Below, in pieces: positions 9,259 through 17,161 of a DNA stretch of 61,104 bases. The stretch covers positions 1-61,104 of the forward strand of contig CAYLHX010000004.1 in assembly GCA_964383675.1 (NCBI GenBank), written 5' to 3'. Both the position numbers and the translations under genes were made by a program. The notes beneath the pieces were generated by a model that was given only the letters and a program-made list of their open reading frames with translations, had not been told where the DNA came from and searched no databases. The first letter of the stretch is position 1; each line of letters begins with the position of its first letter. This DNA comes from CAYLHX01 sp964383675. Lineage in GTDB: Bacteria; Patescibacteriota; Gracilibacteria; UBA1369; LOWO2-01-FULL-3.

Positions 9259-9332
9259 GAAACCGCCGGAGGTTTGCGCAAACCTTATGCCGACGGCTTC
9301 TGTCTAAACCAATCCTTTAAATAAGTCGTTTT
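9259..9332 (-). ncRNA. Candidate tracrRNA/scoutRNA: anti-repeat plus hairpin
   Basis: Plus-strand 9302-9329 begins GTCTAAACCAATCCTTT and ends AAATAAGTCGT. It matches the reverse complement of the CRISPR repeat at 27 of 28 positions with one 3-nt gap, so it is an inverted, degenerate repeat copy. Directly beside it is a strong hairpin. Outer arms GAAACCGCCGG (9259-9269) and CCGACGGCTTC (9290-9300) pair at 9 of 11 positions, and the inner part is the 16-nt perfect palindrome at 9270-9285. An anti-repeat joined to a structured segment is the hallmark of tracrRNA. Array and anti-repeat are complementary only if both are read from the same strand. Minus is preferred from the array polarity, giving anti-repeat first and hairpin second. 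Plus would give the order seen in Cas12b tracrRNA. A simple decayed repeat is the main alternative, but it would not explain the hairpin. Confidence 0.65.
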
Positions 9333-9419
9333 AATCTCTAAATGAAATGTATCATCCGAGATATGGACCGAAACAAAATTTAAAGGACCTTTATAAATAT
9401 AACCAAAAAATTAAAAATT

Positions 9420-9713
9420 TCAAAGTGAAACCAAATATGATTTTCCAATAATATCGACCGTATTCCCAAAGCGCTGTATTTTTTTAGCGCAATCAACAGA
9501 TACCGGCAGAATCATAAATGCCTCACCTTTTCTGTCTTCTAAAAACCCTTTTTGAGTGAGAAGGTTAATCAATTCAATTTTTCTTGCCTTGGTTAAGTTA
9601 AATTCAAATATTGAGTATTGTATGCGTATGCCGTATTTTTCTAAAATTTTTACGCATTTGGCTCTACGTTTATCTTGAACGAAGTCATAGACTATAAAAA
9701 AATGTTGTTTCAT
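9420..9713 (-). CDS. cas2: CRISPR adaptation endonuclease-fold protein Cas2
   Basis: The protein has 97 residues and the ferredoxin-like Cas2 pattern: a first strand ending in HFFIVYDF with the conserved Asp at residue 10, a basic helix (DKRRAKCVKILEKYG), IQYSIFEFNLT, and a C-terminal strand (GNTVDIIGKSYLV). Cas2 bridges two Cas1 dimers in the spacer-integration complex. The ATG at 9713 overlaps the cas1 stop in an ATGA junction, which indicates translational coupling; a TTG at 9722 is less likely. Length and fold are normal. It is the last gene of the cas operon and faces the candidate leader. Its presence is notable because published loci carrying Cas12d-type effectors usually lack cas2. 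Confidence 0.93.
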   Translation of the reverse strand: MKQHFFIVYDFVQDKRRAKCVKILEKYGIRIQYSIFEFNLTKARKIELINLLTQKGFLEDRKGEAFMILPVSVDCAKKIQRFGNTVDIIGKSYLVSL

Positions 9714-10696
9714 TTTTGCCAATGATAAGGAATAAAATCAGAAGCATCTCCCATCAGAAAATGAATGAATTTTCTGACATCTCTTTCAATCAGTCTTGTC
9801 AAATTTCTATCACCTTGAAATTTTTGGGTCCTCAAAAAGTCAGACCACTTTAGAAAGAATTTCTGAAAACCTTTGCGAGATAACCTAAATTCTCCACCTG
9901 TTAACTCTTCAAAATCCTCTTCTCTGTCAAACTCCCGCCTATTAACTGACCTGACGACAAAATACTCGACCAATCCTCTATATATCTCCACAAAATCACT
10001 GGCTAAAGCAGGGTGACCAAAAGATTGATCATGTAAGATTCCCAAACATGGATCCAATCCACCAATTAGCAATTGAGTATGAACCTCGCTATGTAGCAAC
10101 GAAAAACAAAAAGAGAGCAAAGCATTCAGTCTATCTGTAGCCGGCCTTTTTCCCCTTCCTAGAAACCTGAGATCCTTGTTTTTGATAACTGAATCAGTTT
10201 TCCATAAAGAAAAATACTTCTGGGCAGCTGCGCCTTCCTTTCCGCGTAAACTATTTAGATCTAAGACTTCTCCAACCTTAATCGCTATTCTTCCTTTTGC
10301 ACGAATTTTTTGTAAAAAAGTATTTTGATTATTGATTTTTGCCTCCACAAAAATCTTAGCTATCGTTAATCTCTGCTCTGTATTTTCCAAAAGTTGGAAT
10401 TGACGATATCTTAGGAATACATTTTTCGAAAAATCAAAAACAGTACTTGCTTTAAATTTTCCTCCCATGCTCAAAAAATGAATTGGGAATTTATATTTTT
10501 CAGCCAATGAAAAGACTTTTGATTTCATTTCAATATCGCCACACACAACAATATCCCTGATTTCCAGAGCAGGTATTTTTTTACAAATATCCCTGTCTTT
10601 AGTGTTTCTTATACGGAGACTTTCTCCATGTACTTCCAACGCATCGTTGCGACGAGCAATCACATATAAAGTCGGTCTCTCTGTTAAAATTGTCAT
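9710..10696 (-). CDS. cas1: CRISPR integrase Cas1
   Basis: The protein has 328 residues from ATG 10696 (a TTG at 10699 adds one). The N-terminal beta domain is followed by the all-helical catalytic domain. The metal-binding residues are visible: Glu154 in LRGKEGAAAQKYF, His222 in GILHDQSFGHP and Asp234 in ALASDFVEIYRG. Cas1 integrates prespacers at the leader-repeat junction together with Cas2. An 84-residue segment after Asp234 ends with FIPYHWQK. The gene lies 35 nt after cas4 and is coupled to cas2 by a 4-nt overlap. All key residues are present, so the enzyme should be active. Confidence 0.95.
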   Translation of the reverse strand: MTILTERPTLYVIARRNDALEVHGESLRIRNTKDRDICKKIPALEIRDIVVCGDIEMKSKVFSLAEKYKFPIHFLSMGGKFKASTVFDFSKNVFLRYRQFQLLENTEQRLTIAKIFVEAKINNQNTFLQKIRAKGRIAIKVGEVLDLNSLRGKEGAAAQKYFSLWKTDSVIKNKDLRFLGRGKRPATDRLNALLSFCFSLLHSEVHTQLLIGGLDPCLGILHDQSFGHPALASDFVEIYRGLVEYFVVRSVNRREFDREEDFEELTGGEFRLSRKGFQKFFLKWSDFLRTQKFQGDRNLTRLIERDVRKFIHFLMGDASDFIPYHWQK

Positions 10697-10731
10697 CAAA
10701 AATCTTACAAAGAAGGTACTTTACAATGTTC

Positions 10732-11304
10732 TTAATAATAACACAAGTCGTAAAAGCAGCAGCCATTACACCTTTCATCCTTTTGAGGAAGGAAATCTTT
10801 TGGCTTTAATCCTTCTTTAACACCTGAAGCCATCCTTTTGGCTATAATTTCTGCCTCCCTCAATAATTCAGAAGTAAAATCGACAAAAATCTTTTGCTTG
10901 TCATCAGTAAAAAAAATTGCCCCTTTTGCAATTCTACTTTTTGGAAACGACTCTTTTAGACAAAGAGCCATAAGGGCCAATTGAATACTGTGCATTTTGT
11001 TTTTCCTTTTACGGCCATGCTTAAATTCGATCGGAACAATTTCTTCATTTTTATAAAACTCCAGTACGTCTATTTTACCGATGATGCCCAAATGTTTGGA
11101 GAAAATTCGCACAGATGACTCGATTTTTTTTGCTGACTTACTCCTCACATAACCTTCATCCACTTTAACATGAGCCCGGCGTCCCGATTGAATAAAAACA
11201 TTCTCATCCCGTAGCCTTGGCGCATCAGTAAGCAGCCAATAAGCGCTTCTGGGACAATACGCATATTCGGCGATATAAGATAGGGGGATTAGAGGTTTCT
11301 CCAT
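10732..11304 (-). CDS. cas4: CRISPR-associated nuclease Cas4
   Basis: The protein has 190 residues. Four cysteines expected to hold a 4Fe-4S cluster are present: Cys17 in YAYCPRS and Cys179, Cys182 and Cys188 in CNGCCFYDLC. The RecB-type PD-(D/E)XK core is seen as GKIDVLEF followed by IVPIEFKHGRKRK, and motif QLALMALCL lies downstream. Cas4 trims prespacers and selects them for PAM and orientation, working with Cas1-Cas2. The ATG overlaps the end of the effector gene by 16 nt, so it is part of one operon. Cas4 is standard in type V-A and V-B loci but not in the published minimal Cas12d loci, which makes this context unusual. Confidence 0.93.
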   Translation of the reverse strand: MEKPLIPLSYIAEYAYCPRSAYWLLTDAPRLRDENVFIQSGRRAHVKVDEGYVRSKSAKKIESSVRIFSKHLGIIGKIDVLEFYKNEEIVPIEFKHGRKRKNKMHSIQLALMALCLKESFPKSRIAKGAIFFTDDKQKIFVDFTSELLREAEIIAKRMASGVKEGLKPKDFLPQKDERCNGCCFYDLCYY

Positions 11305-14300
11305 TGAGGATCTTTTGATTTATGAAGAAAAAGTTTCAATGTGGACAATTGGCCAGTTTTAGAATCAGTAAACTTTTCTTTCTCTTCTGCATTGGCGGTA
11401 AGTTTAAAAAAATATTTCAGGGCGATATTTTTCGCAGCCTGTTCGTCAGCATCCGCTTTGTGATTGCAAATCTGACATTGGAACATTCCTACTCCGCCAC
11501 GCCGTCTTTTTCCAATCTCTCGTGCCGTTTTTTCCTCTTCCGATTCGACCCTCTGTGCTTTTTTCACGGCTCCTTCGACTTCCTTTTTTGTCCATTCACC
11601 ATCTGGCAAATTACAGGAAATGTCTTTATTTACAATTTTCCCGTTTTCAATTCTTAGATTATCATCTGGTAAATTATGAACTTCATCTGTCGCACATCGT
11701 CCGCACTTTCTGCATGTTTGTGAAGTTTTCGCAGCACCGATTACACCCCCAATATGAGAGGACAGGGGAGAAACTTTCTGACCTCTTTTTTCCCCACCCC
11801 AAATATGCTTAACCATCGCCTTGTCAGCATCACTGCCAAAGTTCCCAACATCTGAAGTTTTGAGGGTTTTATAAAGCTTTGAAATTCTAGCTCCACCACT
11901 TTCAAAACCATCAACGCTATCTTCATAAATGGGAATAGCGTCGAATTTTAGAGCAAGTGCATGAATCTGATTACGAACGGCTCCAGCAGCTTTTTCACGA
12001 ATGTCGGCAAGGTGTGTAGTTGGACGGCTAAAAATTCCTTGACCTTGAGTATCTCGCCAACTTGCAGCATTATCGCGCATTTTTTGGAGTAAAGCAATTT
12101 CGATAAAACCGCTTTCTATGAATTTCTTTTCTCGTGGATCAAAGACGGCATAGCCAAATCCATATTCTCCGAGATCGATCCCAAGAATATTTCGCTCGCG
12201 GCGATATTGTTTTTGTGGTTTTCCAGTGGAATTTTGAATTTCTATTTCCGTATTTTCCAAAATTCGATTGTCTAAAATTTCCTCGGATTTTTCTTTTGAG
12301 AACTGAAACGGAATAGCCACAAACATTTTGGTTTCGCCATCTTGGATTTTCGGTTTTTTGTCATCCCATTTTACCAATTTTTCCGTTTCAAGGATCACGC
12401 TGGGCCCGGTGATTTTTTCAGTCAAAATTTTATCACGGTCTCCCCATAAGAATCGTTCTAAGAATTGTTTTTGAACAGTGGAGGTCTGGATGGGGAAGGC
12501 GTAAAGATAATCAGATTTTTTTATGCAGAAATTAAATAATGATTTATCCTGTGATTTTTCAAGAAAGTGACCACTTGAGATCGGTGTCAAATTTTCAATT
12601 TCAACTTTCGTTTTTAAAATTGCATTCCAGGAATGCGGTATTTCGCCTAAAACTTTTCCGAGCTCGGGATTTCTATTAAGATCTTTCTTCCAAATTTTTT
12701 CCGTGATTTCAGCATTGCTTAAATTATTAAAATCAATATCTGAATCTTTCAAAATTTGCTTTGCGGATTCCGAAAATCCAAAATCTCCTGAAGCTTTCTT
12801 CTCGGCAAGCCTTTTTGCCGCTATTTTTCTCCTCCTACGTTGTCTGCCATTCTTTGCCAGCATTTCAAATTCATTGAAATCTCCCCATTCTCGTGGCACA
12901 AATTCTAAAAGCGTTTGGCCCCCATTTGTTGTTTGCACAACATTTCGTGCGATAAAACTTTTCCGTGAAAGCGTGCCGATTTTTCCGCGAATATCCGAAC
13001 CAAATCCAGCGGTCAAAAAACGCTGCGCGTCTGCCCGTGAAATTTCTTTTTTCCCAATAACTAAGTTTTTTAAAACATTTTCTTGAAAAATGTCATCACC
13101 TGAGAAGTCCGGAATATTTAATCGATCTGCACAATTCTGCACCCTTCGAGCCCACCAAAACTTTAACAGCTCAGCTTTTGTCGCCGAATTATCATTTGCT
13201 CCTCCGTTTTGTACCTCTAGAAAAATGAGTAAATCTCCATTCTTTTGTAGATTAAAATGTTTCTCAAATCGCTCCAAAAACTCTGCCATTGAACATATTT
13301 TTGTTGGTACGACGGCATAGCGTGTAAAGCCATATTCTCGTCCCGAAAGATAAAAATGAAAATTTGCCAACTTTTCTGTCTCGATTTCTTGCTTAGAAAT
13401 CAGCCCTGTCCACGCGGCTTGAGCATCTTCAATTTTTTGTCGTTCCTTTCGTTCATCAAAACCCGCCTTATTACAACGGAGTTCTTTTATATTTTCAAAA
13501 AACTCATCGCTCCATTCCACAAAAAAATCCAAAAACTCAATTATTTGCTTTGGATTCTTTGCTCGAACCGCAATTTTAAGTAATGCCTCAAGGGCTTTAT
13601 GGAAGGCGCCGAAATGCCATTTCATCTCACCTTTTTTAGTTGTTGTCCACCAGGTCTCGCTTTCCCAATTTTCATCTTTTTGATTTTCTATTGATACAAC
13701 AAATTTCTCCGCCCCCGCAAGGATTTTTGGCAGAATTTCCGCCGCTTTTTCGATTTCAGCCTTTGGATGCTTCGCCGCTTCATACAAAAACCTGGGATAT
13801 TTGGGAAGTGCTGATGGAATCAGTGTTTTTTCCCATTTCCCAATAATTTCCAATTCGGATTCACTTTCCGTTTCATTCGCAGCTTTTTCCTTTTCATCAG
13901 CTAACAAAGATTTGGCGATCCAAAAGTTTTCTGGCTTTGGTTCGGGAACTTTTTTTGTATCATCCCAAATTGTAATTTCTTGTTCTTCATCCAAGTCATT
14001 GGATCTTATTTTCTTCGGCACGCCCTCATTTGCCCATTTTGCCAACAGTTCATTGACCGGTTGCCAAAAAATAAAATACTCTTCAATCATTTTTCCGAGA
14101 TCATTATGCGGTTCTTTATCCTCAATTTCCAAAACTACCGCACGGAGTTTGGCAAGAAGTGGATCGCATAATTTCTCCAGGTGTTTAAAATTATTCCTGA
14201 AATTTTCCGGAAAAACTCTTTCAAAATCACACTCTTCTCGGATCTTTCGCAAAATGTTTTTCGTACATTTGGGAATCGATTTTTTTCGCTTTTCCAAACC

Positions 14301-15560
14301 ATTTTTCCAAAAATGTGCATCTGCAATTTTTCCTTCAAAAATTATCTCTCCGGTTTCTTCATTTACGAGAGAGGCTTTTTTCTCGAATTCTTTGGAAAAA
14401 TCCCTTTTGAAAATAAAAGTTTCATTTCCCTTTTTCTCAAAAAGAAAATCTCTAACAGCATTGGGTACTTTCCATTCATCCAATTCCTTTTCATGAACCG
14501 AATTACTAAGAACAGACTGAAATTCCCCAAGACGGTTTTGAAAATTACTGATCCAACCGGAAAGCCGTCCAGAAAAATTAGTTTCACGATATTCCGCCCA
14601 GTCCTCTGCAATAAAATCACTTATCTCCGAAGGGGGAACTGAATTAGCGCATTTCTGGACATGATTGCAAAAAAGAATTAATAATTCGTCTTTTTTTGAA
14701 AATGAATTTGGGATTTGTTTCGAAAGAATTTCTCTTAGTTGAGTAGTATCATTCCTGAATTGCCCTACAAACTTTCCCAGAGCATGATAAGGGTTCATTA
14801 AATCTCCTGGTTTTTCTACTAGCAACTGTGCCGCCGGCAAGATGTTTTTGAAAAGCCATGGAAAGGTCTGATCGGAGAGTGAGAATTTAGGGATATTTTT
14901 TTTAAAAACCCATTCTAAAATTTCATCTTCATTCCACTTTAAAAATGCTCCATTGAAGATAATGTAATCTTCTCCTTTTTTCACTTTAGAAATTTCCGGA
15001 CATTTTAATTCTTCGGCAAAAATATCTTTTAACCATTGGTTTAACCCTGTTGCTCTACCTCCAAACGGACGATTGTTTCTGTCTGTTTTTATTCGATTAA
15101 GTATTTTTGTTGAAATCGGTGGTAAATCTTCTGATTTTTGTACATCCCAAATATCTAAAAATGATCTCTCAATATTTGCCATATTATCGGTGCCTGTTTG
15201 TAACCTTTTGGATAAAGCAATTTGATTCGGAACAGGAAATCCAAAATCGAAACTTAAACCAAACTTTTCCTGAAATGAAAGCAGTTTATTGCCCGCACTC
15301 GGAAATAAAAAACCAATCCCCGCCATTTGTACCAAAAACCAAATTCCACTTCCTTCCTCACTCGAATCCACCACTTTTGCCAACTTTTCAAATTTTTCTT
15401 TAATTTCTTCTTCCGCATCCTTTGGAATACCGCACAGAAACTTATGTGTTCTAATAAAACTCGCTTCAGCTCTGATGTTTCTTAGTCGATCAAAGTGGAT
15501 TTTGTATCCCGCTCTTCCAAATTTCTTTGTTCTATCTTTTAGAGATTTTGAATTATTCAT
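11289..15560 (-). CDS. Type V effector, Cas12d/CasY-like, enlarged
   Basis: The protein has 1423 residues. The RuvC nuclease is C-terminal. Motif I is ILGIDLGEYGFGYAVF with Asp1129. Motif II is IPIYEDSVDGFESGG with Glu1213. Motif III is HKADADEQAAKNIAL with Asp1372. A zinc ribbon splits between TCRKCGRC (1283-1289) and CQIC (1362-1365). Between motifs I and II the segment FSRPTTHLADIREKAAG, then VRNQIHALALKFDA and ISKLYKTLKTSDVG, matches what I remember of Cas12d (CasY) proteins closely. Cas12a lacks this ribbon and reads differently. The N-terminal ~1100 residues, presumably guide and target binding, show no motif I can name apart from a basic patch (GRQRRRRKIAAKRLAEKK) at about 890-910. Known Cas12d proteins are about 1100-1290 residues, so this one is larger. 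It is followed by cas4 with a 16-nt overlap. It is predicted to be an RNA-guided DNA endonuclease. Confidence 0.85.
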   Translation of the reverse strand: MNNSKSLKDRTKKFGRAGYKIHFDRLRNIRAEASFIRTHKFLCGIPKDAEEEIKEKFEKLAKVVDSSEEGSGIWFLVQMAGIGFLFPSAGNKLLSFQEKFGLSFDFGFPVPNQIALSKRLQTGTDNMANIERSFLDIWDVQKSEDLPPISTKILNRIKTDRNNRPFGGRATGLNQWLKDIFAEELKCPEISKVKKGEDYIIFNGAFLKWNEDEILEWVFKKNIPKFSLSDQTFPWLFKNILPAAQLLVEKPGDLMNPYHALGKFVGQFRNDTTQLREILSKQIPNSFSKKDELLILFCNHVQKCANSVPPSEISDFIAEDWAEYRETNFSGRLSGWISNFQNRLGEFQSVLSNSVHEKELDEWKVPNAVRDFLFEKKGNETFIFKRDFSKEFEKKASLVNEETGEIIFEGKIADAHFWKNGLEKRKKSIPKCTKNILRKIREECDFERVFPENFRNNFKHLEKLCDPLLAKLRAVVLEIEDKEPHNDLGKMIEEYFIFWQPVNELLAKWANEGVPKKIRSNDLDEEQEITIWDDTKKVPEPKPENFWIAKSLLADEKEKAANETESESELEIIGKWEKTLIPSALPKYPRFLYEAAKHPKAEIEKAAEILPKILAGAEKFVVSIENQKDENWESETWWTTTKKGEMKWHFGAFHKALEALLKIAVRAKNPKQIIEFLDFFVEWSDEFFENIKELRCNKAGFDERKERQKIEDAQAAWTGLISKQEIETEKLANFHFYLSGREYGFTRYAVVPTKICSMAEFLERFEKHFNLQKNGDLLIFLEVQNGGANDNSATKAELLKFWWARRVQNCADRLNIPDFSGDDIFQENVLKNLVIGKKEISRADAQRFLTAGFGSDIRGKIGTLSRKSFIARNVVQTTNGGQTLLEFVPREWGDFNEFEMLAKNGRQRRRRKIAAKRLAEKKASGDFGFSESAKQILKDSDIDFNNLSNAEITEKIWKKDLNRNPELGKVLGEIPHSWNAILKTKVEIENLTPISSGHFLEKSQDKSLFNFCIKKSDYLYAFPIQTSTVQKQFLERFLWGDRDKILTEKITGPSVILETEKLVKWDDKKPKIQDGETKMFVAIPFQFSKEKSEEILDNRILENTEIEIQNSTGKPQKQYRRERNILGIDLGEYGFGYAVFDPREKKFIESGFIEIALLQKMRDNAASWRDTQGQGIFSRPTTHLADIREKAAGAVRNQIHALALKFDAIPIYEDSVDGFESGGARISKLYKTLKTSDVGNFGSDADKAMVKHIWGGEKRGQKVSPLSSHIGGVIGAAKTSQTCRKCGRCATDEVHNLPDDNLRIENGKIVNKDISCNLPDGEWTKKEVEGAVKKAQRVESEEEKTAREIGKRRRGGVGMFQCQICNHKADADEQAAKNIALKYFFKLTANAEEKEKFTDSKTGQLSTLKLFLHKSKDPQWRNL

Positions 15561-15568
15561 GCCCTAAA

Positions 15569-15595
15569 TTTATAGAAATTTCAATGTAATGTAAA
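15569..15595 (-). promoter_or_regulatory. Possible promoter of the cas operon
   Basis: On the minus strand TTTACA (15595-15590) and TATAAA (15574-15569) are 15 nt apart, a short spacer. The -10 ends 8 nt before the effector ATG, so the mRNA would be nearly leaderless. This suggests that the cas genes can be transcribed independently of fic. Confidence 0.4.
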
Positions 15596-15596
15596 T

Positions 15597-16727
15597 TTAC
15601 TTTTCCTCGAAAATATCAACATATCGCCTATAAATAAATGAACGACCATAGGTTTTAGTTTCATCTTTTTGCTCCAAAATTCCTAAATCCACAAAACGGT
15701 CAATAACTTTTTGCGCTCCTTGTCGTGTGAATCCTGTCCATTCTTGAATTACTGCAACATTCACAATAGGCAATTTGAACAGTTCAGGCATAACGGCTAT
15801 CGCACTGTCTGCTGCCGTTTTTCCGAGAGAATGAATTTTCTTCATATCCACCTCTCGAAGCGTAGTAATTTGCTTAACTGTTTCAATCGCTTGTTGAGCG
15901 ACTTCACTTACTCCGTCCAAGAAGAAGTCTAACCATTCCTCAATTTTTCCATCACTATAACTATCAAGTCTGTTGTAATAGACTTTTTGATGATGCTTCA
16001 AGTAAGACGAAAGAAATAATACAGGTCTATCAAGCAGCTTATTAAGCCAGAGATAAAGTGTTATTAAAATTCTTCCCGTTCTACCGTTACCATCAAGAAA
16101 TGGATGGATTGTTTCAAAATGTGCGTGAATGATTCCTGCTTTTATAATTGGTAAAAGTTCGTCGTTGTCGTGTAGGAATTTCTCAAAATCTGAAAGCGCA
16201 TCTTTCATTTCTTGCGGTGGCGGTGGCACAAAATGAGCATTACTTGGTGACGTCCCGCCAATCCAATTCTGCGTTTTCCTAAAATTTCCGGGATCAGAAT
16301 AATGCGAAGTTCTTGCTCCTTTCATCAACTCCTTATGTATTTCCCTTATGAATCTTAAACTGAGAGGAAAATTCTTTAATCTTTCCAACCCGTAATTTAG
16401 AGCTTTTATATAATACAAAATATCATCGACATCCTCCGGCAATTTTTCGGTTGTTTTAGACTCAGCTTCAATCGCGTCAATCATGGTCGCCATCGTTCCT
16501 TCAATTTGGCTCGAAGAAGCTGCGTCCTTGCGAACATACATAAACAAGAAAAAATCCAAATCTGGCAAAAGCTGAGTAATTCCATCAAGCTTACCTATTA
16601 ATAAGGTGGCCTTACTAGCTTTCTGTATAATCTTCGAGGAAAACTCAAATCCATCTTTTGGAGGGAATTTGTTTGGAATAAAGGCATTATATCCTGTTGG
16701 CTGTTTTCTAATCTGACCGATTTTCAT
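15597..16727 (-). CDS. Fic family protein with autoinhibitory motif and C-terminal HTH
   Basis: The protein has 376 residues. The Fic active-site motif HPFLDGNGRTGR is intact at 208-219, so AMP transfer (or another phosphate-containing group transfer) onto a hydroxyl side chain of a target protein is expected. An N-terminal inhibitory helix carries the (S/T)xxxE(G/N) pattern as SSQIEG at 72-77, the intramolecular (class II) type of Fic control. A flap segment NWIGGTSPSNAHFVPPP lies at about 154-170. The C-terminal 90 residues form a winged helix (VAVIQEWTGFTRQGAQKVIDR). Fic-HTH proteins often bind their own promoters. The gene lies 36 nt upstream of the effector on the same strand. It could be a toxin-like or defence-associated neighbour, or just adjacent. 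Confidence 0.92.
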   Translation of the reverse strand: MKIGQIRKQPTGYNAFIPNKFPPKDGFEFSSKIIQKASKATLLIGKLDGITQLLPDLDFFLFMYVRKDAASSSQIEGTMATMIDAIEAESKTTEKLPEDVDDILYYIKALNYGLERLKNFPLSLRFIREIHKELMKGARTSHYSDPGNFRKTQNWIGGTSPSNAHFVPPPPQEMKDALSDFEKFLHDNDELLPIIKAGIIHAHFETIHPFLDGNGRTGRILITLYLWLNKLLDRPVLFLSSYLKHHQKVYYNRLDSYSDGKIEEWLDFFLDGVSEVAQQAIETVKQITTLREVDMKKIHSLGKTAADSAIAVMPELFKLPIVNVAVIQEWTGFTRQGAQKVIDRFVDLGILEQKDETKTYGRSFIYRRYVDIFEEK

Positions 16728-16738
16728 AAATATTAGCC

Positions 16739-16808
16739 TGTTTACATCTCAAATCCTATGTCAACATATTATATGGTTTTGTTTACATTGGCAAGTCGAT
16801 TGTAAACA
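16739..16808 (-). promoter_or_regulatory. fic promoter with three TGTTTAC boxes
   Basis: Two direct copies of TGTTTACAT (16739-16747 and 16780-16788) and one inverted copy (ATTGTAAACA, 16799-16808) surround a minus-strand TATAAT (16773-16768). A TTGCCA (16794-16789) lies 15 nt upstream. The boxes overlap the promoter, as expected for a repressor, possibly the Fic protein's own HTH domain. Confidence 0.6.
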
Positions 16809-16880
16809 GTTTTCTAAAATCCTCATAAATCAAAAATGTCCTTTCTATTAATGCTACCGAACTACCAATAGGGATTTGCT

Positions 16881-16968
16881 GAATTTTCTACGTGAAATCG
16901 TCTGCTGGCCGCAGGATTTCACTTGAAAATTCTCCTGCGCCTGCGGGCATGCTGAATACGCATGCCGC
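16881..16968. repeat. Two adjacent large hairpins after tRNA-Gly
   Basis: The first dyad has paired arms GAATTTTC (16881-16888) and GTGAAATC (16892-16899) with GATTTCAC (16915-16922) and GAAAATTC (16925-16932), plus CTGC/GCAG in the loop. The second has GCGGGCATGC (16943-16952) and GCATGCCGC (16960-16968), pairing with one bulge. They fill the 270-nt gap between fic and tRNA-Gly. The first could act as a terminator for the tRNA transcript or be a mobile palindromic element. Confidence 0.55.
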
Positions 16969-17001
16969 TTCGGCTGCGGATCGCAAATCTCGCAATTAAA
17001 T

Positions 17002-17076
17002 TGGAGCGAGTAAGGGGAATCGAACCCCTGTCTGTGCCATGGCAAGGCACCGTAATAGCCACTATACGATACTCGC
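17002..17076 (-). tRNA. tRNA-Gly (anticodon GCC), CCA encoded
   Basis: The acceptor stem GCGAGTA/TACTCGC has 7 perfect pairs. The anticodon stem GTGCC/GGCAC closes a 7-nt loop TTGCCAT with anticodon GCC. The T arm has the loop TTCGATT closed by GGGG/CCCC. A discriminator T is followed by a templated CCA at 17004-17002. The 3' end points toward fic and the CRISPR locus. Confidence 0.95.
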
Positions 17077-17161
17077 GCGCTTAAAAGGGAGGTTTTTCCC
17101 TTTGCGGATGTTTAAGAGCGTGGGTATTTTATTATTTGAAGTGCTTTTGGTCAATGCTTTT

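Noticed and set aside
9302..9329. Anti-repeat as a mere decayed CRISPR repeat
   Set aside because: It is inverted relative to the array, isolated by more than 200 nt, and joined to a strong hairpin, which a decayed repeat would not explain; still kept as the alternative.
13801..14496. Long plus-strand frame inside the effector gene
   Set aside because: It is an antisense shadow of the AT-rich effector gene, Ser/Phe/Lys-rich with no start context or motif.
11289..15560. Assignment of the effector as Cas12a
   Set aside because: The gene order suggested it, but the RuvC II segment, the split zinc ribbon and the region between RuvC I and II fit Cas12d/CasY, and the repeat lacks the Cas12a-type end.
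9420..15560. Recoding of TGA as Gly (as in Gracilibacteria)
   Set aside because: TGA serves as the natural stop of cas1 and cas2, and the frames here close correctly under the standard bacterial code.
17002..17076. tRNA-Gly as an integration site for the CRISPR-Fic region
   Set aside because: I found no direct repeat of the tRNA 3' end in the window and no integrase gene, so it is only mentioned as a possibility.
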